From NCBI GenBank assembly GCA_001792895.1, contig MARA01000032.1, forward strand, positions 186,001 through 250,000: 64,000 nucleotides of DNA, written 5' to 3'. The notes under the pieces were generated by a model. That model was not told the origin of the DNA, searched no databases, and worked only from the letters and a program-made list of their open reading frames with translations. The position numbers were made by a program, and so were the translations under genes. This DNA comes from Lentinus brumalis (Eukaryota > Basidiomycota > Agaricomycetes > Polyporales > Polyporaceae). Shown in pieces: positions 33,021-44,551 of the stretch; the first letter of the stretch is position 1; each line of letters begins with the position of its first letter.

Positions 33021-33618
33021 TCAAAGCTCCGCCGCGCCACTGCCCCGGCGCGCGAGGCTCGCGCCGACGTTCGCAAGCGACGTGACGGACGTGTTGAAAC
33101 CCCACGACGCGGCAGCCTTGAGGCGCGAGAGTGAGGCCGGGAGGTCGGCTGACGCGTCGCGTCCAAGAAGATAGTACGACGCGCGTGCTGTGAGGAATGC
33201 GAGGTGGTGCGGGAGGTAAAGGTAGATGGCGGTCAGGAGGAGGCCGAGCGTGAGATACATGACAACCACTGGGCGAAGGAAAGGGCAGGTCGTCAGCGTT
33301 GAGCATCCTGGCAGTATAGTCGGACATTGTGCGGCGTCGACCGCGCACCGTGGGCACCGGGCGCGACCAGACATAAGACATGTAAGACGACTACTCACTG
33401 ACGAGGAACTTTTCCCAAGGCTCCAACATGGACAGCGCGAACGTGACTTCGACCCACACCCGTCTTCTCCACAAGAACTTGCCAATGAACGAGCGCGGAG
33501 GGCGGTAGGGCAAGTGGAGACCGAACAGGACCTGCATGGTAGTCGGCTCGCGTTTCCACTCAGCGTAGGACATCGCCGCAGTGTGGTACGCAGGATCGGT
33601 GGCCGCTTGGGACGACAT
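33021..33618 (-). CDS. Small subunit of serine palmitoyltransferase (SPTSS-like)
   Basis: Two exons. The first (from ATG 33618) contains MSYAEWKREPTTMQVLFG and FALSMLEPWEKFLV. The second starts MVVMYLTLGLLLTAIYLYLP followed by HHLAFLTARASYYLLG and ends GSGAAEL at TGA 33021. The MLEPWE motif at the start of a helix, then a second segment ending in P-x-H, is the signature of animal SPTSSA/B-type subunits, which stimulate the ER enzyme making sphingoid bases. Length is ~150 residues, longer than the animal proteins (~70) because of extra N- and C-terminal stretches. ER membrane location is inferred. The second Met (33573) is an alternative start. Confidence 0.75.
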
Positions 33619-35439
33619 CTTATATCACAACAGATAGAAGAATACGGGTTGGTTTGTTGGCTGGGGCGTGCACGTCCGGTATAGACCGTGGGGCGGCGGT
33701 TTCGTGGCAGTCGTGAACGTGGACGCGACGTGCGCAGTACATAGAGCGAAGAGAGACGCAGAACAAACCGTGGAACCCGAGGCTCAAGCTGTCTCGTGTG
33801 ACGACGACGAGGAAAGGCGAGCTCAGTCTGGAGGACGTGTGGGGAGGAGCAACGAGGATGGATGGTCGGGAAGAAGCGCCCGGCGGCACAGCGCTCGAGT
33901 CTGCTCGAACTGTCTCCTCTTTCTGGCTCCGCTCACCGCTGTCCCGTCCGCCAAGCTGGTCCCCCACGTCCGTCCCTTGCGCATTCCGGGTCAACCAGCT
34001 CAGAGTTCTCGCCCACACTCGCCTAGAGATCATGGACACAGTTCGCTCAGGTAGACAAGACATGCATCGTAGCCTGTAAGTGATCATCGACGTACAGTAA
34101 CAAAGTCTACCCAAGGGGCAGGTCGGATGCGCGCAACTCACCGAAAGATGTACGCCAGGCGATTCATGAGAGCCTTGTGGTGTACAAATTTGTACATAAC
34201 GCAACTACTCGGCCCTTGCACGAACACGGACCCGGGACGTCCATCAATGCAGTAACGACTCACTATGGACCCTCCAGACACACTGACCTTCACACACGTC
34301 CGGGAACGGGCAAATTGGACGAGCGAGCAAGGACGTGTACTAGACGTGGTGACCCCATCAGACAGAACGAGACCGAGACGTAGGTAGAGTACAATACACT
34401 GTACAGGGGCCGACGCAGGAGACAGCGCCCCATTGGTGGCAAGCCATTTGCTAGACGAGGTGAGTGGTGGCTAGATTCTATGATACATAGTGCCGCAGTC
34501 CTTGCTCCATGGGACGACGCAGACAACAAGGAATAGTTCGCGACGTAGGTACGCACCTACTGCGCTCGGGTTCTAGTATCCCAGCCTGCTCTCTGGCCCA
34601 GATTTCCGATAGTCATTCAGCCCTCCACGCTTTGTACACGCAGCACATAACGAATGCTCAACACCCCACGGTGTGTTAGCAACAGAGCATTGCGGAGACT
34701 CACAAGATACAAAAACTCATCTCGTCGGTTCTGCTTTGAAGCCATTCCCCAGATATTGCTCACATCCCTCCGCGACCTGCTATCTAATGTATGCATCCCG
34801 TGGGACAACGGGACATACACAAGCTAAGAGGGAGGCTAGGGTTTGCAACATTTCGCCCGGCTCACCCCGCGACGAGGCGCCACACCGACCGGGCCACGAT
34901 CTTGCCCTCCTCATTACCTATGGAGGCGGTAGAGCGTCCGACGGTATACATAGTACGGCACCGGATTGACTCCTTTCTCCGACGTTCATTGGCTTGAAGC
35001 AGCAACTTCCTCCGAATCTCGTGTATCCGACCAGCCCCCACCTCCTACCCAAGTCCGCTCTGTTGTGCAGGGTGCATCCCGCACCGTGGTTGAGGGGTGC
35101 ATCAGACTTCGCGTCTGCAATACGGCTGATGCGCGTGTGGTCCCGGTTCACGGCTTCCCATAATCATCTTTAGATTCAGCCGAGTTGGTACGCTTCTTCA
35201 TGTCAGTGGACGATGTATATGCACTGACTACAGGCATCGAAACTGAATACGATCGGGTTGCCTGAGTACGATGCCGCATCTGTAACCCCGTCTACTGAGT
35301 ACGAAGATGGCAAGTCCGAGTGAGGACTCGGTGGTGCGATGCTTGCATCCCTGCGGTAGACTCACATTGCATCTTCAAGCTGCCAGGAAGCAAGGTGCTA
35401 GCAACCTCAGACAGAACGGCCGGTGCGTAGAACAAGTAT
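33619..35439. other. Gene-free stretch before right arm
   Basis: About 1.8 kb without a supportable gene. It includes a perfect 16-bp palindrome TGTACAAATTTGTACA at 34181-34196. Open frames are short and unlike known proteins. The mirror region next to the left arm is only ~350 bp, so this stretch is unique. Confidence 0.45.
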
Positions 35440-35640
35440 GGATTGATAACAGTACGGAAGCCTTATATGTATGTAGTAGCGCATGGTGGTTACAAGTAGG
35501 TGACTGGTACAGTAGCGTATGGAACCATTATAGTGGTACAGTATACTTAGTATGGAGCCATTATAGTAGTACAGTGAGGGTACGAAGCCATTATACTGAT
35601 AAACTGGGGTGCGGTGCCTAATAGTAATAGTACATACAGT
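35440..35640 (-). repeat. Minisatellite 3' of kinase copy B
   Basis: Imperfect ~30-bp units around CCATTATAGTGGTACAGTA, the reverse complement of the array at 18660-18840, with fewer or differently ordered units. Confidence 0.7.
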
Positions 35641-35824
35641 CCTAGTTGCGCACACGGCGCAACCGTCCTTGCACGAGCATAGCGCACATGTGGGTCAAGT
35701 CATTCTGGCCCGCGCTGGCTCGGCAGGACGCAGCGTCCTGGGTCAAGTCGTTCTGACCCATGCTGATTCGATATCGGGAGACGAACGTCTCCCTGAGAGT
35801 TGACGAGAGGAACCCCTGGTCCGA

Positions 35825-38630
35825 CTATCCTCCACCACCAGGCCCTCGAGCACGAGTCCAATCAAGCAAGCACTTGGCACCGAGCCGCGAGTACCACGAC
35901 TTGAGCTTCTCCAGCCACCCACGACGAACCGGGGCGGCGTCTGAATAGACAATGACGGTGAGCGACGAGCTGGCGACGCTTGACGGGCTGGACTGCGACG
36001 ATTGAGATCCATACGACGGATGTGTCCTTGGTATGCACGAGCGAGATCCGCCGGAAGGCGCGCTGAAACCGGGTGACGCAAGATGAACTTGAAGAGCGAC
36101 ACGGGCGACATGATCATCGGAGATAGAGGTCGAGAGGGAAGGGGTATCAGAGCTGTGGACCGTGTCGACCTTGCAGTCGAGTGGGTCCGCAGGGGAGATG
36201 CAGATGCTGTCCTCGGAAGCGCGCCACCCCAAAATGGAGTGTGCGTCCCGCGCCAGACAGGCGGTTGCGTCCCCTGATGCTCTGAAGGTCGACCTCCACT
36301 GGTTCGCCGCCGAAGGATCAGGCGGGCTTGACCGAGTCGTGATCATGTCGAAGTCGGGCTCGTCGTCGCCGTAGCAGGTGTAGACGGATGCCGTGGAAGT
36401 GCTCGTGGTGCTCGCCAGAGACGTCAGGGCCGGCGAGCTGGGCATGCTTGAATGAGCCCGCTCGCTGTGCTGCGCGACAAGGATGCCGAGAGGGACCTCG
36501 TCGTCGTCGTCGTCAGAAGCCGACGTCCAGCTGTCCTCGTGGTCGTTCGCGTCATGGGAGTCGTAGTGCTTAGCTGAGCCGTGGATTTCGTGCTCGGTGG
36601 TGCCGTCAAAGTCGGAGGCAGACTCGTACTCGACGATGCAGGCCTGCGAGACATGGGTCTCGAGAAGAGGTCCATCGCAGATGTAGGTGCTGCACTCTGG
36701 AGAGGGCTGCAGAGGAGGAAGCGAGGTTGCAGTCTCCGTCGACGGCGGCCCGGGGAGCCACTTGAGCGACGGCGAGGACGGCAGCGTCGCGATCGACATG
36801 TCGGACGTCGACTGGGGGATATGCGACTCGAACTCGGGCCCGTACCACTCAAAGAACCGATGGGGCTCGTCGCCGGAGGAATACAACTCAGTGAAGAATT
36901 GCGGGGTGCCAGATTGGCTCGTCTGCGAGATGTGTCAGCGAAGTAAGATGACAAGAGATGCCACGGTACAAACCGGGATCAAGTCCCCAGAAGGCGTATC
37001 GTCGTCTCGTGGCTGAACACTGAGGGCACTCCAGTCCCTGCGGGGGTTGCGTCAAACCTACAACAACGAAGCAAGTGGTAGGGAACACGCACAATCCGTC
37101 GAACCACGGGTGCTCCTTGAGCTGCTCCCAGGTTGGACGCCTCAGAGGGTCCTTGACCAGGATCTGGGAAGAGCACCAGTCAGCCTCCTCCAGGATACTA
37201 CATACTACACTGATGGCGACTCACCGTGTGGAGGAAGTCTTCTGCATCGGAGCTTAGGACACCATCGTCAATCACCAACTCTTGGGTCAGGACTGCTTTG
37301 GCGACCGCGTCCGAGTCTTCGCCTTTGACCTGGCTGAGGCCGAACGGAAACTGGCAGGGAACGGGTGAGCAAACATCAGGCACCGTGACGTCGATCAGAG
37401 AACACACCTTGCCGACGAGCATGTAATAGAGCGTGACCCCGAAGGCCCACACGTCCACCCCGTACGAGTACGCCTCGCCCTTCCATGCCTCGGGCGCGAG
37501 GTACTTGGGCGTCCCGACGAGGACTCGTGCTTCGTCCGCCCCGACGCCGTGCGCGGCCTCGTCTTCGGCCTCGCCGTACGCCCACTGCTCCTGCTGCTTC
37601 CACTGCTGCTCCTCCGGGGAGCGTCCGAATTGACGGCAGAGTCCATAGTCTCCGACGACCGGTCGACCTGCGTCGTCAAAGAAGATGTTCTCTGGCTTGA
37701 TGTCCCGGTGGATGATGCGCTTCTTGTGAAGCTTCTCGAAAGCGAGCACCTACAAGACGGTTGGACAAGCTTCGTCGGAATGTAAGAGGAGTATACGTAC
37801 AAGCTGCGCCACCATGGGCCTTGCCTCTGGCTCAGGGATCCGGCCCTTCTGAACAATCTGGTCGAAAAGGTCCCCGCCTGCGTAGTACTCCTAAGCAGCC
37901 TGTCAGCCTCCGAGCATCTGGAGCCAGATTGGGCACGGACCGTAAGGAGATAGAAGTTGCTCCTGTCCTCGAAGCTAGCGCGGAGGGTGAGGAACTCCGG
38001 GTTCCCTGCCAGCCGCTGGAGGATGTTTTGCTCCTCAAAGATGAGAGCGTGCTGCTCGACGTCGAGCCGTCCCTTCGAGATGACCTTGAGGGCGTGGGTC
38101 TTCCTCGTGTTCGTGTCCTGGACGAGGAAGACTTGCCCAAAGTTGCCTGAGCAGAGCGCACGGACGACGCGGATGCGGCTGGCAATGTGCTCGTGCTTGA
38201 CGTTAGTCCCGGACGTCGCCTTATGGAACGCGCCGATGAGCTGAGCTGGGTGGCTGACCACGGCGGTCTTGACCTCGGCGACCTCGTGCTTGGGAAGCAC
38301 TTGAACTTCCTTGGCCCCAGGCATGAACGACTGTGCCTTGAAGATCGGCGATCCCACAAGGGTGGTCACGCTCGAAGGGGTAGGGGAAGCCTTGACGTCT
38401 CCGAGCGTGACATGCTCGACCTTGTGCGGGACCTCCAGTGATGGTTGGTGCGCTGCTCCTGTCAAGGGAAGGTATCAAAGACGTACCAGCTCGCCCTTCT
38501 TGTTGAGGCGCATCTGGACGTGTACAGGCTCGGGCATCGAGAGGACGTCCTCCAAGGTGAGCGCAAGCTTGACACTCCGTTTGAGCGACAGCTTCTCGGT
38601 GAAGGTGAAGAAAGTGGTGGTGAAGGGCAT
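35825..38630 (-). CDS. Ser/Thr protein kinase, copy B
   Basis: Inverted twin of the gene at 15664-18468, with the same exon pattern and all kinase motifs (CSGNFGQVFLV, HALKVISKG, IIHRDIKPENIFF, GDYGLCRQFG, GTPKYLAPEAW). The frame appears intact throughout. Differences from copy A cluster in less conserved parts: the segment after the first intron (copy B SFMPGAKEVQVLPKHEV versus copy A SFMPRAREAQVLLKTEI) and the acidic tail, where copy B has an extra Asp in a DDDD run. The kinase core is almost identical. The start is ATG 38630 (MPFTTTFFTFTEKLSLKRS, one Thr more than copy A); the stop is TAG at 35825. Both copies are probably expressed because the TATA region is duplicated as well. Confidence 0.85.
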
Positions 38631-38730
38631 GATGATAACAAGTATAATGCGTCAAGCAAGGAGGTCAACTATGGAGATGATAGCGGAACGAAAGCAAGAG
38701 TGAATGTTAGCCTCACTCGGGATCGAGCTG

Positions 38731-38738
38731 AATATATA
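38731..38738 (-). promoter_or_regulatory. TATA box of kinase copy B
   Basis: CCTATATATT on the minus strand about 100 bp upstream of ATG 38630, matching the copy A promoter. Confidence 0.6.
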
Positions 38739-38815
38739 GGCTGCTTACCCAACATCGGAGGCTGACGTTCTAGGATATTTCAATCTCGCCCGGGACAGCC
38801 CTCACGTTATGTAAC

Positions 38816-39433
38816 ATGCATGTGAATGAGCTACATCGAGTATCAGTCCACCGAGATAGAGCAGCGCGGGCGTTTCAATGGGTCCTCACGTCTGCAAACG
38901 GAGAGAGTTAGTACACGAACCTGCAGCGTTGAATTGATACTCACCCAGAGTATCCCCCGACATTAATAGCTGCCGACAAGGCCCATCCTGCCAGCACTCA
39001 CAGATATTTGTGCCGCCTGTGTCCAAGACCATATCACTTTGCTAGGGTGAAGACTTGCCGAACGCGACTCGGATGAGTCCTCGCTGGCCAGCGCTGACCA
39101 CCGCCGCGCTCGACCGTCGTAGTAACCAATTCGCAGCTGAGTCGCAGCTGAGCCAAGAGGGGTTTATTCGCACATCTTCATAATTAGCCATGTCGGGTTT
39201 CTGGGGAGGTAGTGGTGCTGACCAGACTCAGAGTACTTACATACTGTGGCGTCGCGACTCGCGACGCGTCAGCGCTGGAGTATTGTCACGTGATCGCGCG
39301 AGTTGTAAAACGTTACGGTTGAGGCCTTGAAAGGCCTTTCAACCTTTTGGGCAAAGATATGTACGCCGAAGCTTGACAGAATCACTCGAGAGCTAATATC
39401 ATTGTTTCTACGCGTCTATGAGACCGGCGCAAG
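38816..39433. other. Intergenic with palindrome
   Basis: No gene seen. It contains the perfect 16-bp palindrome TTGAAAGGCCTTTCAA at 39327-39342 close to the end of the next gene; it could form a hairpin in a transcript 3' end. Confidence 0.45.
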
Positions 39434-41383
39434 TCAGCAATCCCATCCATACACGAAGTCGTCGCCATCTTTGTCCACCACGTTTGAGCCTGAGTGGTCT
39501 CCTCCTGGAGCTGTGGTGCGACTGCAGACTCCTGCATGAAAGTGGTCGGCCATAAGCAGGTCAACGACATTCCTTGCGGCAACCATCTCAGTTTCCAGCG
39601 TCGAGATGAGACTGCATAGCCTATAGGCGTGAGCGATGAAACTAGGACGAGAGGTAGGATCGGAACGTACGGCTCAAATGCGTTCACATAGTACAGTCCA
39701 TCTGCGAGTATAACAGGCGGAAACTCCGAGGTAGGAGAGAGGACGGGATACGCATCCCACTCTTTCCTCAGCACCCAGCCCACCTTTCCATCGAACATAG
39801 ACTCGAGCCATTCATCTGAGATACGCTGCTTCGAGAAGATCTTGACGACCCACTCCGTCTGCCCCTGGTCATTCGTCCAAGGGCTCAAGTCACGCTTGCG
39901 CACCGGGCGGAGGTAGCTGAGGGAGTTGAAGTCCGGCTCGGGACCGCCTTGTCGTGCGCCGTTGCGAGTCGTCAGTACCATCTCGGGAACCTTGTGTCCG
40001 AGCGGAAGGTTGAAATAGGTGGCGTTCGCGGAAGGTGAAGTAGTCGTCAACAGCGTGACGTGGAGGTGGATGTAGGGCTGGTCCGGCACAGCCGCAATGG
40101 GAGGCTCCGAAGTGAACTCGATGCCTGTCTGATGGAAGGGTGATGCGAGGATGACTGCGCGGTACGGAACTCCTTCCTCTGATGCATTCGTGTGGACGAG
40201 CCATGGACCTGTCGAGGACTCGCGAGATACCGACCGTACCTGGGCATAAGGTCAGTGTTTACTCAAGCCCCTCAGGCTGGTGCAGGCTGAACCCACCCGT
40301 GTGTTCAAAGACACCGTGGCGCCTGAGTCTCTGATGAACCGCTCGAAGATTTGACGGTTTCCGCCCTTGACAGTCTTGGCGCCGTTTGCGGCAAGTGTCA
40401 CTAGTCCCTCCAGTGCATGCAGGCGGTCGATGTCCTGCAGACGCGTTCAGTGACATGATGATTGTCGACAAATTTTGAAACTAGTACCTGACCGTAGTTC
40501 AGTCGGGTGAGGGCTTCGACGAACTCCATTGACCACAAGTCGTCCACTTTGGAGGAGCGAAGAAATTCCAAGGACGTCTGCCCGGCGACATTGGTCCAAC
40601 CTAGCTCCGAGGCGAGCGACGAGATGTCCCTAAACCGGGGCGAGTCTGCGCGATAGAGCTTCAAGATAGTATTCACCATGCCGTCCACGCTGCACTCATT
40701 GTACGGTCAGAACGCTCCGCAAGAGAAACGAATGGCGAGACGTACGCAGCCTGAGTCCGTCTGGGGGCGTTGAAACCGTATTTCCAGACAATCTTGAGCT
40801 TGGACCACCAGCTACTATACCAGTAATTGCCTCCGACCTGCAACGACGGCACTGAGCGGCGGATTGTAGACGTAAGTCATATACGTACCGTCACGACGAA
40901 TTGCGATCCGTCCCAGACGCCCATTACGTCGTCGCTGTTTTCGAACGGGAACCTTTCGAACCCATACTCCTCGGTGGCCCGCCAGATAAGCTTGTTCGGA
41001 GGGACGAAGACCGACCCACCGAGCTCTGTCGGCTCAAGGGAGGGATCATCGTACGGCTGGACCGTGGTGCTTCCTATCCGATACAGAGATAGGTTTGAGA
41101 AGTCATCTCTCCGATGATGATGTCAGTACTCACTGCCTCCGATGTACGCGTTCTTATCATAGACGTCTACTTCAACGTCAAGTCCGTTTCGTTCCGCTGC
41201 CTTCGCAAGCCAGAGCGCGGCTGAGCTCCCAGCAGCGCCTGCCCCAATAACGGCTATGCGGTTGGGTGTTGCGCACTGCCTATCATGTGGGAGGCCCAAA
41301 GATTTTTGAGAGGTTGCGGACGACAGGGACCCATGTTGGAGAACGCCGGTGATTGACGCAAACAGAAGGATGGTACCCTTCAT
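39434..41383 (-). CDS. Prenylcysteine oxidase / lyase, FAD-dependent
   Basis: Starts MKGTILLFASITGVLQHGSL at 41383, a likely signal peptide. A dinucleotide-binding motif RIAVIGAGAAGSSAALWLA binds FAD. Next exons: ELGGSVFVPPNKLIWRATEE, WSKLKIVWKYGF and LASELGWTNVAGQTSLEFL, then GGNRQIFERFIRDSGA, AVILASPFHQTGIEF and YVNAFEPY. The C-terminus (TEMVAARNVVDLLMADHF) reaches TGA at 39436-39434. This order matches the prenylcysteine lyase family, which oxidises the prenylcysteine left after degradation of prenylated proteins to release an aldehyde, free cysteine and peroxide; the lysosome is the known site in animals. Fungal members might instead accept other thioethers. GTATATATAAA at 41422-41432 (either strand TATA-like) is ~40 bp upstream. 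Confidence 0.85.
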
Positions 41384-42406
41384 GTTCGATTGACGACGAC
41401 TCGGACCAGGCTACTGAGCTGCGTATATATAAATCAGCCCGCTGCAGCTCTTGTGAGACGAGATGACCGACCAGGAAGGACGCACCAGTGAACGCCGACT
41501 TACAAGAGTTGCGGAGGGTGCTGAGGAAGGCCGCTGGCACTGGTGACATGCCCGGTGCTTGCCATAAGGCCGCGCATGTGGCAGGCTCGGCCAGACTGTG
41601 ACAGCGTCCATGTCGGTTTGCGTTCTGAGCGGCACGCCGAGACGAGATGAGTTCTCAGCGGCAGGCTATGAATGGCGCCCACAGACGTGTATGCGTGCAG
41701 TTAGTATCACCATATGATCAAGGCACCCGATATACTTAAGCAACATCCGAGGACCAGCCTCCACTGTTAGCGTTCCTGGAAGCTGCAGCACGGACATTTG
41801 AAGTCTCAGCTGTAGTGAACACAATGATGTACCAGTCCGAGTCAAACCACACGACAAATTTGTGAAGTGTGGGCGCCCCGGCAGCTTCCGGACTCGTTCA
41901 TCCGGTCCGAACACGACGGAGACTCCCGATTCCCAAGCGTCAAAATTCAGCCCGCTCGATACACTCTGCGTCCTCAACTCATACGTGGATGCTTCGTCAG
42001 ATAATCGTCCAGCTTCAGCATGTCTGGCTCTTTCCAGATTCGATGGTTCTCATGAGCAAAGAAGCCGGCGGCTCAATCGCCTTCAAGTAAGTACTACACT
42101 GATTACGAAATGGACACCATGGTCAAGTACCGGCTGCCTCTACCATGGAAGCCGCGAACTCTCTGGGCTTTCAGGCCGGCGAGCACATGTGCCCGAGAAC
42201 GTGTACAATCCTGACGCCTCATCTGGCTGGGGCTACAAGCACACGCCGAGCGCTGTGTGTGCGTTTGTGGTGGCTTGCGAACGGCGCAGAGCGGTCCTCG
42301 AGTCTGGAGATAAGGCCCCCAACCAGGGGACTGCGCTGGTTGAGTGCGCCCCTGAACGCCTCTCAGCAGCCCGCCCCCTCCCGTCTCCTCACACAGCTCA
42401 ATACGA
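41384..42406. other. Intergenic, divergent promoters
   Basis: Between the prenylcysteine oxidase (-) and a DUF6534 gene (+). No supported coding sequence; the frames present lack recognisable motifs. Confidence 0.45.
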
Positions 42407-44414
42407 ATGGGTACTCCAGCGGATCTCCTCGACTCCTTGCAGGAGATCTTTGCTTGTGGGATCGTTGGTTACGCCATAGCGACAACGTGAGTAGATGTTT
42501 CGCAGTCGCAGGTTCGATTTTTCTCTGATTAACGAGCCCAGTATCTATGGTATCACCGTCCTACAGACTTACATGTATTTCCGACGCTACCCCCGGGATC
42601 GACCCAGCTTGAAGGCTTTCGTAGGAGACCCTGCCACAACTTCCTATATTGGTCACTAACTGCTGGCTAGGTTGGCGTCCTGTGGTATGTCACCTCCTGA
42701 CGAATTCTGGGTTTCCTTCACGCAGACCCCGGAGCACAGGATACTCGACACGTTGACCACGGTCCTCATGTCTCATGCCCTCTACGCGTTCTTTGTCCTC
42801 AATTTGAAGGACCTCGTGCGGGACGTAGATTTGCCATGGTATGTTTTAGTTTTGCACATACACAGCTTGGTCCCTGACGACTTAGCCCGTACCTTGTTGC
42901 GTGCAGGAGCTTCACGGTACGTTCGCTATGGGTCTCCGTATCAGTCAGGTGCCATGGATTGAAGTCATTGACATCGCTGTCGTAGCTTGAGAACGGAGTC
43001 ACGGTGCGTACATTTCTGAGCACCCGTGTTCGCCTTGCCAGGGCTAACCTGGTCGATAGGATCTTATAACTGCGATGGTGCAGTGGTAAGTCTATCACTG
43101 TCATATCATACAGCTATGTTCCCTTGATCTGACGGATAACATATAAGCTATTTTGCTGAGCGGTTATGGCGATGTAAGATGATCTCACATCCTACCCAAA
43201 GACGACGCTCAGTTCTGTACCAGTGAGCCACGGAAATAAAGTACTCAGCGGCGCGATAGTATGTCTCACAGTAGTTTCGCATCGGCTCGAATGACTCACG
43301 ACCGGTGACCTACGCCAGGTCATCCTTGCGCTCATAACCCTGGGTCAGTCATCCGAGTGTTGAATTGATCAGTCACTGATTTGAAACGTCCAGCTTTGGG
43401 CATAGGTGAGCTCCGTGGTTGGTGTGCACTGTGCAAACGCTTTGAACAGCTGGACCTTTGTGTACAGAGGGAACAGTGAAGGTGTAAGTAACCGCTGCAC
43501 ATTCCAAAGCGCACTGACCTGACCTGCCGCCTCAGTTTCAGCAATCACAACCTGCTTTCCGACACATTCCGGAAGTCTCTCGTCCTTGGTGGGGCGGTTC
43601 AGGGCGTAGCTGTCTTAGGTGACATCCTCATCACCGGAGGGCTCTGCTACTACTTGGCTACCAACAAGGGCGGACACGGGAGGATTGACACTCTTCTCAA
43701 CAAGTTGATCGCGTACGCTGTCGAGCGAGGCGTACTGACGTGGTCTGTTCCACGCGATTCCGAGCCTTCAATCGTCGACTGAAACTTCTCTTACTTTACT
43801 TCCGCAGCGCTGTCCAGACGCTTTACCTCATCATGGTGCGTTGCGTTCCTGCGTCCATACACCGTGCTGGAAGATCGACACATTTCGATAGAGCGTTGCA
43901 TTTCCGGAGAGATTTTATTTCGTGCCCTTCGCCATGATTGTCGCAAAGAGTACGTCATCCGCGATCCTGTCCAATTCGACTAGTAACGTCCCTCTTATCG
44001 TCTAGTGTACGTCAACACGCTTCTCGCCAGGTGAGTGCCTTGCCGCTGCTTAGTCTGGATATCGGCTGCTCAAGTTCACTGGAAAGCCTCAATGTCCGTG
44101 GCTCTATCGATAAACGTACGTGGGGAGAGGAAGAACCGTCGCCAATTCAGTTCACATCTCGGACATGGAGCCCCCTGGAAGCGGCGCAAGCTTCTGCCAA
44201 GGCCAATGTATCGGTGCGTGTCGAATACTCATGGAGCAAACAAGCTTTGGCTCAATCAGAGACACCAAAGGCTCCTTCCGGCTCCGCTACGCAAGTTGGA
44301 TTCTCGGTCGAGGTAACGTCGGGTGAGGTTCGTCAACGCCTTCGCCGAATCATTTTGTATATTCATAGAGAGCTGAAACATCGGTATGTACAGACGAGAA
44401 CCATTGTATCCTGA
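42407..44414 (+). CDS. DUF6534-type multi-pass membrane protein, second gene
   Basis: Starts MGTPADLLDSLQEIFACGIV at 42407. Exon 2 (from 42542) gives IYGITVLQTYMYFRRYPRDR. A ~14-bp microexon (GTTGGCGTCCTGTG) follows, then LDTLTTVLMSHALYAFFVLN, the family motif LENGVTDLITAMVQ, CYFAERLWR and VILALITLALGI. Next is a long exon SNHNLLSDTFRKSLVLGGAV with GLCYYLATNKGGHGRIDTLL and LIAYAVERGVLT, then SAVQTLYLIM, FPERFYFVPFAMIVAK and VYVNTLLASLNVRG. The stop is at 44414. Exon phasing around 43345-43540 is not fully resolved. Unrelated in detail to the gene at 29305, but same family; function unknown. Confidence 0.75.
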
Positions 44415-44551
44415 AAGACCACTGCATCATGCAACAGAGCGATTTGTGTGAAACTAGATAGCAATACATACAGTGTCGTGAAAGTCCCAGAGCTGGTGCG
44501 ATAAATGTCGAACATGGAACCAAGGGTCCAATCCCAAAAAATGTCCGTAAA

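Larger units (their letters stand above)
35440..38815 (-). repeat. Right arm of large inverted duplication (kinase locus)
   Basis: Reverse-complement partner of 15480-18840. Both outer ends are promoter-proximal and both inner ends are the minisatellite, so the arms point inward. Confidence 0.9.

Noticed and set aside
33668..34204. Open frames on both strands upstream of the SPT small-subunit gene
   Set aside because: No homology, no splice support, and the frames on opposite strands have equal quality; GC-rich DNA gives long chance ORFs here.
15480..38815. The inverted arms as ends of one giant DNA transposon
   Set aside because: No target-site duplication or transposase found at the outer ends, and the arms are ordinary genes; segmental duplication is simpler.
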